From assembly GCA_036852015.1 (NCBI GenBank), contig JAANDG010000056.1, forward strand, positions 124,001 to 188,000: DNA of 64,000 nt, written 5' to 3'. Origin of the DNA: Pelodera strongyloides. Its lineage: Eukaryota > Nematoda > Chromadorea > Rhabditida > Rhabditidae. The translations under genes were made by a program, and so were the position numbers. The first letter of the stretch is position 1, and every line of letters starts with the position of its first letter. This document shows positions 56,588 through 64,000 of this stretch, one piece after another. The notes under the pieces were generated by a model that saw only the letters and a program-made list of their open reading frames with translations, was not told the origin of the DNA and did no database searches.

Positions 56588-57457
56588 TGTAGTAATTAGT
56601 AACGTCGGGATCTAGGGATCTGTCTTTAGCAATAAAATAAGAACTCCACGGCTCGGGAAGTGAAATTCTAAATTGCAGCCGAACGACCGTAGACTTTGGT
56701 CTTTTCAAAAAGCCCGCCGCCTTTTATTCAGGATTCTATTTATCCTATTGAGGTGGCCCTTGATTGGGCGTTTTTCTTGCTGGAATGGCTAATGACTCTG
56801 CCACGTTTCTGGGCGAACTTTTTAATCTTAACAATCCGGGAAGTTCAATATTGGGAAGTGGGAAGTACGTAGCGGGAAGAAAACTCCCGTCACAGGAAAA
56901 CGGAATAAGCCCCGAGACGGCAGAAAAACCGTCGGAAGTCGGTCATCAAATAGTTTCAAAATCTATTCGGTTACCGCTTACTGACATTTTCTCAACCACC
57001 TAGAGACTGTATGGAACAGTTTCTCACGGTTTTCGAGAAAAATTGGTAATCACCGGTCACCAAGTGGTCGCGAAATGGTTTAGCCCACAGAAAAACCGTC
57101 GCCTGACTTTAATAATTTTACGATGTCTTCCAGAACGGCAAAAAGAAAGTAAGATACGAAATCATATAAAAACAAGGCAAGGTAGAGAAGGCCTTGCTAA
57201 GGACAAGTATCTTTGGGTAGATTGGTAGATATATGTTTAGGGTAGGCGTAGGGGTAGCCCAATCATATTCTAGTAATGCATACAGTACACGTATTCTCGC
57301 ATAAATTGGCCCTGATCATTCACGAGAGAACGTAGTGAAAACCGAAAATAAACAACTAGAATTTGTTGAAATATTAGATGAAAATTTTGGTGACAGAATA
57401 CTAATTTGCAAGAATATTTGAATTTTAGCGACCCAATTTATGAAGAACCAGCCGTTC

Positions 57458-57509
57458 GAAGAGCCCTACGGGCTCTTCTTCTTCTGGAGGAATCGGCCTT
57501 CGGCCGATT
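57458..57509. repeat. Pair of strong short hairpins
   Basis: GAAGAGCCC-TAC-GGGCTCTTC (57458-57478) and AATCGGCC-TTC-GGCCGATT (57491-57509), both perfect with 3-base loops, 12 bases apart. Confidence 0.85.
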
Positions 57510-57702
57510 GTTTCCCTATTTAGAAAAGAATTGCTACAATGTAAAAAAGTTAACTCTCGGCTCTTTCTCCTCCCAAACATTCACACTTCTCTGATTGTGG
57601 AAACGTATAATTATCAGTTTGGATCTCCACTCGACTAATGCTACCATGCAAATTTGCCATTGAAGGTGTTATATATTGGGCACAGGATTGTCCTTGTGAT
57701 AA

Positions 57703-57783
57703 GCTAGCATAGTTCAACAGGTAGAGCGTTGGACTATGAATCGAGAGGTTGTGCGCTGCTGTGGGTTCGAATCTCGCCAGCAG
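57703..57783 (+). pseudogene. tRNA-like sequence (possible SINE head)
   Basis: Good A box (TAGTTCAACAGGTAGAGC) and B box (GGGTTCGAATC), but the acceptor halves do not pair and GCTGCTG/CAGCAGC form an extra stem around the T-arm. More likely a tRNA-derived element than a working tRNA. Confidence 0.45.
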
Positions 57784-58635
57784 CAAAGATTTTGTATGCT
57801 CTATGCCAATAGAAAATTTTCTTTATGTACAGGTTTCGTTATGTACACACAAACAAAAAAGTAAACTCTTCTCCTTTATATAATAAGATTCTACAATTTT
57901 AACTTTATAAGAGGGGTCCTAAAATCATCAGAGGATATCTGCCGTATAGGACGTTGCGCGTGGTTTCTGAACCGACTACTAAACAACTCCATTCCCATAT
58001 ATTATATGCAATTTAGGGTAAAAAAAAGAAGTAAAGAAAAGTTATAAAAAGGAAATAGTTGTATTAATTATCAATTTGAATTTACATAGAATAGAAAGGT
58101 AAACTAATAAAAATAAGAAAGTGGGGTAGTCAATATAGGAGATTCACCTCGTTTCGACCCCTAAGTCATAGACGAGGATTTAGCCACCGGGGACGGGTGA
58201 TCTTCAGTATGATGCCCCGGTGGTATTGTTATACAGTATGACTGGAATTAAATTACAGTATACAGTATGACTAATGACTGGAATTAAATTCTAAGAGAAT
58301 GACTGAGTAAGATAATGAGGATAACGAAAAAAGTGTAAGTGTCATATGGTTAGCCTAGCTCATCCTTGCTCACTAGATTTGATGGGTAGCCTATGTACTT
58401 AAGATAGTATGGATGTAAGAGAGGAGTTAGAGATGAAAAGAAATGCGTTGGTATGACCATATCCGGTGTTAAAGGGAGAGGCCCACGAAAAAAAAAGTGT
58501 TCCGCAATTTACTTGCACAGAATGTCCGGAATCTCAGAAATATTTCTGTGAAAACCGCATATATTTGCATCGTGAACTCGCAAAGATATTCTATGCTAAA
58601 CAGTTCGGCCAGGCACCGTAGCCAGAAAGGTTCAA

Positions 58636-59217
58636 ATACACTGAGAGCCGATGAGTTGCGCGCCGCACCATTTCGGGAAACAAAATGCGCGCCGCAAAGG
58701 AATGGGAAACAAAATGCGCGCGGAATAGAAATGGCGCGCAAAGTGTTTCCCGAAAAGGTGCGGAAACGTTGCGGAAATGGTGCGGCGCGCAACTTGCGCC
58801 CCGCACCATTTCCGCACCTTTTCGGCAACGTTTTTGAAAGCGCTCGGAGGATCTGCCGCAAGTGCAGTTGTTGTGCTAATATTTTTCCGCAAGCACAGGT
58901 CTAACCTGTGTTGTGTGGCCGAGTGGTCTAGGGCGCTGTTCAGAGAAAGTATCTAACAAGAGTGTAGGACTCGAATCCAACACCCTGCTTTCTTTTTGCA
59001 GTTGCTACTTTTCCCGCACCGTTTCCGCACCTTTTCGGCAACGGTTTGGGGGTGTTTCCCGCAACAGTTTGGGGGTGTTTCCCGCAACAGTTTGGGGGTG
59101 TTTCCCGCACCAAAACGGCAACCAGAGTCGGTGGAAAAACTTTTGCGGCGCGCATCAAATTCTTTTGCGGGAAACACCCCCAAACTGTTGCCGCGCGCAA
59201 CTCTTGAGTTTCGTTGT
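58636..59217. mobile_element. GC-rich insertion inside family C element
   Basis: Begins near GAGTTGCGCGCCGCACC and ends with GCGCGCAACTC, giving short inverted ends. Contains repeated TGCGCGCCGCA and TTTCCGCACCTTTTCGGCAAC boxes, a tRNA-Leu-like segment, and a 23-24 bp minisatellite (AGTTTGGGGGTGTTTCCCGC, about three units, 59045-59112). Open frames on both strands arise from the repeats. Confidence 0.75.
58908..58984 (+). pseudogene. tRNA-Leu-like sequence
   Basis: Acceptor halves GTGTTG/CAACAC pair, the D-arm GGCCGAGTGGTCTAGGGCGC is a leucine-type D-arm and the B box reads GGACTCGAATCC. The anticodon arm (TGTTCAGAGAAAGTATCTAACA) does not form a proper 5-bp stem and 7-base loop, so it is scored as a pseudogene. 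Confidence 0.55.
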
Positions 59218-59943
59218 ACCTTTTTATATTTTATATCCATCCATTAGCATTATTTCTCTACGTAATGGTTGTTGAACGAATGAGGAACATTACTACCATT
59301 ATAACAAAGCGTTTCCAGTACTGTAATGCCATAAAAGAGCAAAAATTGTTTCAGACTACGGTGCCTGGCCGAACTGTTTAGCATAGAATATATCTGCGAG
59401 TTTTAGATGCAAAGAGATGCGGTTTTCGCAGTAATGTTTCTGAAACTCCGGACATTCTCTTCAAGTAAATTGAGGAACACTTTTTTCTCGTGGGCCTCTC
59501 CCTTTAATAAACAAGTTAACGACCTGAGGTCAGCGGTAGAGACGCATAGTATTTGATAGGACTACTGGATGATGGGTGCTGGTGAATAAATAACAAAGTT
59601 AAAGGGAATATGTAGGCACTCAAAATGCGCAAAACAACTGCGAAACTGGAGTTTCCACACCAGACATGAATTTAAGTAGGCGACTGAATATGTAAATTCG
59701 AATATTCTGATTTGCATGCAAATATGTTGCTGTTCCATGCTATATGCCGATGTATGCACACATATGCTAAAATTTGCTCCATCAGAACTGCCGGGTAAAC
59801 GCGTTTACTATGGAAAAGGTGAACTTTGAAAATCATTTTCTTTTAAATGGGAAACTTTTAACAATTTTTGTTGTTGTTTCCTTAATGAGGAACACACATT
59901 CTATTAATACAGCTTAACTTCAAAAAGGGCATACATATTCCCT

Positions 59944-60114
59944 TTAAAGCGAAATGCCAGCCTCTTTGGAAAATTTGCATATGATAAGCAAATCCTATGT
60001 ATCCTATGCTAATTTTGCGCGATTGCCCTGGACGATCGCGCAAAATTAGCATAGGATACATAGGATTTGCTTATCATATGCAAATTTTCCAAAGGGGCTA
60101 GCATTTCGCTTTAA
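59944..60114. mobile_element. Near-perfect palindrome with TTAA ends, second copy
   Basis: Same design as 31222-31392 with a different loop (ATTGCCCTGGACGAT region) and only two or three mismatches between arms. Confidence 0.92.
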
Positions 60115-60116
60115 GG

Positions 60117-60360
60117 AACTTGAATTTGTTCAATCCATTTACATAGCAACTTGGGAGAAGATCCATATTTGTGGGATACAATAGTGTACCGATTAATCGC
60201 CTTTTTAAATACATCTAGCACAATAGAAGATGGGTACAAATTTTTGTGTAATTTGTGAGCTAATTCGATTACTTTGATCTTAAAAAGAAAGATATCGGAT
60301 GTACATCTGTTGATTCTGAGAATTTCTCCTAGAATGCAGTTGATCTTGATAAAAGGACAT
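60117..60360 (-). pseudogene. Possible reverse-transcriptase C-terminal remnant
   Basis: Minus-strand frame between two TTAA elements reads GEILRINRCTSDIFLF then LAHKLHKNLYPSSIVLDVF. The layout R-x-N-R-C-[ST] followed about 20 residues later by a YP-containing helix is reminiscent of the segment after the RT thumb in some GIY-YIG-associated or jockey-like retroelements. Too short to prove; no catalytic motif is present. Confidence 0.3.
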
Positions 60361-60387
60361 ATGTGAGTGTCAAACATAGGAAACCTA

Positions 60388-60525
60388 TTAAAGCGAAATA
60401 ACGGCCGGTTTTTGAAACGCATCGTGGAGAACGAAAATCTTACGTATTTATGCTAATTTACTCGAATTTAGCACGATTTTTCATTCTAATTTATGTTCAT
60501 TTGCGTAAGCTGCATAAGAATGTAT
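60388..60525. mobile_element. Family A MITE, right end lost
   Basis: TTAA then AGCGAAATAACGGCCGG and interior GCTAATTTACTCGAATTTAGC; the right arm is replaced by a family B-like sequence running to about 60690. Confidence 0.8.
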
Positions 60526-61317
60526 AGGTTAATGTTCCATATATTTACGTTTCTTGTGAGATACAGGTCTAGAAAGGCAAATTGTGTTCCATTGCGTGCC
60601 ATTGTGCCCCCTTAGCGTGTATTATACGCAATACATGGGAATGAAGTTGCCAGTATACGCTTCACAAACCATGTGCAATACTGCTTTATGTAAAACTGCT
60701 AACTACTTGGTACAAATCTAAAATCTATATTTATTTATTTATTCATTAAATAACTGAGATGTGCATCAAATAATATGATGAAGAGAAAGCAATGTACATA
60801 TAACTAAAACATTGATTGGTACTGTAGTCCATTAGCAACCGGAAAAAAATGGAAAGATGTATCATACAAGTCTATAATCGTGGCCTTCTTTGCATAGTTT
60901 TGCAAATATTTCCCTAAATCTTTTGATATATGGGCGACATTATGTTATATTATATGTGCATAGCATAGCACCTATTTGTTGGAAATATGCCAAGGACAAA
61001 ATCGTGGATCTCGTGACATTATATTAATAAAATCAGAATAATAGTGCTTTCACGGAAAAGAGAAAAGAGAGAATTGTATTTTCGACATTTGACGTGTGAT
61101 TTAGTACACAAAATCCAATTGTGTACGTTCTAATACATACATCAGACACTACTGAAACATATAAATATTAAATTTTACAGGGTTACGAGTTGCAGTAATA
61201 ATAATTGAATATCCAAACGCTTGTAGTCTTACGTACATCTATATCAATTTGTAGAAATCGATAAAGGTATGGTCAATGACTCTGTAAAGGTTTACAGCGA
61301 CATGACAAGTGTTTCAT

Positions 61318-61444
61318 GAAATTTATGCTAGACAACCACATTTCCATGTATTATATGCAAATTTATGGGCAGAATGGAACATAATTTGAATAGAATACAT
61401 GATAATGCAGTTACTCTTCAAAACCACGCACCATACCGCTTTAA
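61318..61444. mobile_element. Family B element, right terminus clear
   Basis: Ends AAAACCACGCACCATACCGCTTTAA; left part holds the family phrase CATTTCCATGTATTATATGC. Confidence 0.6.
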
Positions 61445-61741
61445 TATAGTAATGAAGATTCACAATTGGAATAAATCTCAGGTGTAATTCCCAGCGCGCA
61501 CAGACCCAAAAAAATGTTTTGAAAATCAATTCACTTCGGGCGTTTCCGCCTCGAAAACACCCTCTTTATGCACAAAGAAAATGGTAATTTGATATTTTGG
61601 CTATTGGTTTTGGCTATTGGTATGGGTGCAAGCTTTGGTTTCAAGTCTTCTTTCTTATAACTAAATTCTACGAAATCTCTGAATTTCTGGTGAATAAAGG
61701 AAAAGTGGAGTGCAGGCATTATCAACGAATATAAGGAAACA

Positions 61742-61865
61742 TTAAAGCGACATAACGGCCGCTCCTTGAAACGTATGATCGACAACCTTCATTCCTGTAT
61801 ATTTATGCTAAGTGAGCTCGAACTGAGCTAGGTTTTTTTATTCTAATCCGGCACCCACTTGCAAG
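61742..61865. mobile_element. Family A MITE, left half
   Basis: TTAAAGCGACATAACGGCCG left arm followed by the interior block; no right terminus. Confidence 0.7.
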
Positions 61866-62641
61866 ATTATATTATCAAACATGAGGTCGTACCAAAACGT
61901 CCGTTTTGTATGCTGTATATAGAGCCTACAAGGATAAGCCATGTTATAACTTAATAAAACGTACTGAATGGAAGAAAACACCCATAATGAGTGGGAACAA
62001 TGTAGGGTGCTCTATAAGAGGGCCAATACATCAAAAAGTAAAGGCAAAATCAAAGTTCCGTACAATTTTAAAAGACAACGTAAATATTCTAGTGGATTAA
62101 AGGCGAGCTCTATATGTATATGCGTAGTGTCCGAGTATCTAGTCTGCCTCTACTATACTTACAATTAGACTACTTTAGAGAGGTTGCATTAAAAATGTGA
62201 AATTTAGGTAAATTTTTTACCTTTTCAAACAGAGAAATATTTCAAACAGAGTCCAGAAACACTTGTATGTAACAAAAAAGGAGTAACACATAAATTGTTT
62301 CACGTTTCACCAAAATTTAGGCGAATTCAAGACAATTTACGTAATCTTGAGGCCATAATTCGGCGACATAATACAGTATGCATTTACTGTAGTGTGCAGG
62401 TCTGCTGTCTGTCTACTTCGCTTTAATTTTTTTGCCAAATTCTCTTTTAAACTAAACAAAAGTGTATCCCGAGAGAAGAGAATTTAATTTTGTTGGTGGG
62501 AGGTTAAATTCAATTACATTTCTGCACAAAGACACCCAGATGTGCAGAGCAATAGAGCTTTTCGATGAGCTATGGGCTATGCTATGTCATGGCTATACTA
62601 TGGTTATTGGCTAATAACGACCCTCCCGCCTAATTAGCTTG

Positions 62642-62790
62642 CTAAAACGGTATGGCACGTGGTTTTCCAGCGAGATCTACATTCCCATGTATTGGATGCG
62701 AACTTCTGTGACCGTTTGTACCGGAAGTGCGCATATTACATGGGAATGCAGTTCTCCATAGTTTCAAACCGCGTGTAATACCTCTTTAAC
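62642..62790. mobile_element. Family B element, complete
   Basis: Left AAACGGTATGGCACGTGGTTTT and right AAACCGCGTGTAATACCTC with TTTAA; internal pair ACATTCCCATGTATTGGATGC / GCATATTACATGGGAATGCAG. Confidence 0.78.
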
Positions 62791-63039
62791 AGAAATTGAG
62801 AACCCAATTGGGAATGGCGTACTGACACAACGCGTACTGACAATAAAGCAAACTGTCCCTTCAATTTTCAAAAAAAATCAAATATTCCAAAAAAATGTCG
62901 GGCGGATATTATTGCTTTACGGGTGAACAGACACTCAGACGAGGGCAAATGTCATTGAAAGCAAAAAAGAAAAAGAAAACAGAAAAACAAAATCCACGAA
63001 GTGTCCTCACAAGGCCTGCAAACTTACGTATATGAAAGT

Positions 63040-63205
63040 TTAAAGCGATATAACAGCCGGTTTTTGAAACATATGTTGTACAACTGCATTCATTTGCATA
63101 TGTTGCATGCAAATGAATATAATTATATTAAAATTCCGCTGTATCGCGAAGTCATTAGCATACACTACTTGGATCCAGATTAAGTGGATCATATAACACT
63201 TTAAA
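63040..63205. mobile_element. Family A variant (ATAACAGCCGG)
   Basis: Left TTTAAAGCGATATAACAGCCGG; right end is eroded (GGATCATATAACACTTTAAA). Central near-palindrome of ATGCAAATGAATATAATTATATT. Confidence 0.7.
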
Positions 63206-63299
63206 AATAAGTACTTGTATCTAGGCGTAGAACTAATACCCTTCATTTCGGTTATACATAACTTGACTACATATTAACCACATCCCAGAGCTCTACCTT

Positions 63300-63563
63300 A
63301 ATGGGGTTTGCAAGTATGCCAAAAACCGCGAGTTTTCCTTGCAAGTATCAATTCGCAAAATCGTGTGCTTTTTACACAACTTTACCGTAACTTTGACACA
63401 TCCGCACTATAGAAAATCCGCCATCAAAGACATTTTTTGTTGAACAATTGGTCCCGTGGCGATCGGTCGTAAAAACTGCCTGTAGATATGCTCGTGTAGT
63501 GCCAAGATACGGTAAATTTTTCGATACTTGCAGGGAAAATCGGGCATACTTGCAAACCCCATA
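63300..63563. mobile_element. Inverted-repeat element with ATGGGGTTTGCAAGTATGCC ends
   Basis: Ends are exact complements over 20 bp, then ACTTGCAAGGAAAA/GATACTTGCAGGG boxes continue the pairing. Non-coding. Confidence 0.8.
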
Positions 63564-63873
63564 AAGTAGAATCCTCAGCCGAGTTCAAATCAAATAACTA
63601 ACAATAAATGTATATTGTCAAATTAGCATAAATATAAGGACCTCTAATCTCTAGTCTATCTCACCAACGCATATTTTCTATGCTGCATACGTAATATTTT
63701 TCATAAAATATTTATTATTTGGCAGAAAAAGGCGAGAACAGATAAAGGACCACACACACACTCGCATACACGAGGGCCACAATAAGCCTGTGATGAAATA
63801 TATCGTCGTATTATTTACTGAATTGAATAAAGTTTCCCGAATTGTACGCGAATGAGTACTGCGAAAGATTATA

Positions 63874-64000
63874 TTAAAGCCGTATTTACCTGCTTTTGGA
63901 AATTTGCATATGATGCGATATCCTGTGCATTGCATCCTGGTTAATCTGGTGCCGGAAGCTTCGGACGGGCACCAAAAATTTGCATAGGATGCATAGAAAT
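63874..64000. mobile_element. Palindrome-type TTAA element, cut by window end
   Basis: TTAA, then GGAAATTTGCATATGATGC and, after a loop, TTTGCATAGGATGCATAG. Related to the palindromes at 31222 and 59944 but diverged. Confidence 0.65.

Larger units (their letters stand above)
58469..59507. mobile_element. Family C element, second copy, split by an insertion
   Basis: Same TTAA flanks and AAGGGAGAGGCCCACGA arms as 53711-54179, in inverted orientation. The element is interrupted at about 58636 by roughly 580 bp of GC-rich sequence that ends near 59217, after which the family C sequence resumes (TTTTATATTTTATATCCATC). Confidence 0.88.
56588..64000. other. Repeat-dominated region without a supported gene
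   Basis: About 7.4 kb holding family A, B and C elements, palindromes, tRNA-like sequences, two strong hairpins (57458-57509) and a possible reverse-transcriptase remnant (60117-60360). No exon chain with consistent phases was found on either strand. Confidence 0.6.

Noticed and set aside
56502..56708. 68-codon minus frame (LPEPWSSYFIAKDRSLDPD)
   Set aside because: Looks protein-like, but no acceptor before it and no way to join it to other exons; the short ATG exon in another frame fits the gene model better. Not certain.
57703..57783. Functional tRNA
   Set aside because: A and B boxes are good, but acceptor halves do not pair; listed only as a tRNA-like sequence.
58469..59275. Several 70-135 codon frames on both strands in the GC-rich insertion
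   Set aside because: Frames on opposite strands overlap fully and are built from the same repeated boxes.

Overview
The window is eukaryotic, intron-rich nuclear DNA, and most likely comes from a nematode. Three things point there. Almost every 3' splice site is the short form TTTCAG or TTTTAG with no long polypyrimidine tract. Interstitial copies of the nematode telomere unit TTAGGC occur. The first gene has the exact domain layout of Sidekick (C. elegans RIG-4). No species can be named from the sequence alone.

Layout. (1) About 960-29783, + strand: the 3' part of a Sidekick-family gene. Its 56 exons join in one frame into 2070 residues: part of one Ig domain, four complete Ig domains, 13 fibronectin-III domains, one membrane helix and a 230-residue tail ending GFSSFV. 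The 5' end lies outside the window. Two tRNA-Lys(CTT) genes sit antisense in its introns. (2) 29784-36823: about 7 kb with no gene I can support, holding several TTAA-flanked inverted-repeat elements and a large ATT repeat. (3) 36824-45056, + strand: a complete 12-exon NADP-dependent isocitrate dehydrogenase of the cytosolic type (410 aa). Its seventh intron (2.6 kb) appears to hold a small minus-strand nested gene of seven exons (139 aa), previously unrecognised as far as I can tell. (4) 46627-56587, minus strand: a spliced gene for an unrecognised helical protein. Its last five exons fit perfectly in phase; the 5' exons are tentative. (5) 56588-64000: repeat-dominated sequence with nested inverted-repeat elements, tRNA-like sequences, a possible reverse-transcriptase remnant and no supported gene.

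The most striking feature is the density of miniature inverted-repeat elements. One family (TTAA plus AGCGAAATACCGGCCGG termini) has about 18 copies in 64 kb. Others are near-perfect palindromes, a CACGTG-type family, and a 0.47-kb family with one copy split by a GC-rich insertion. TTAA target sites suggest piggyBac-type mobilisation, but no transposase is present here.

The genes are not functionally linked: Sidekick is a neuronal/synaptic adhesion receptor, IDH is a cytosolic NADPH source, and the minus-strand genes are of unknown function.
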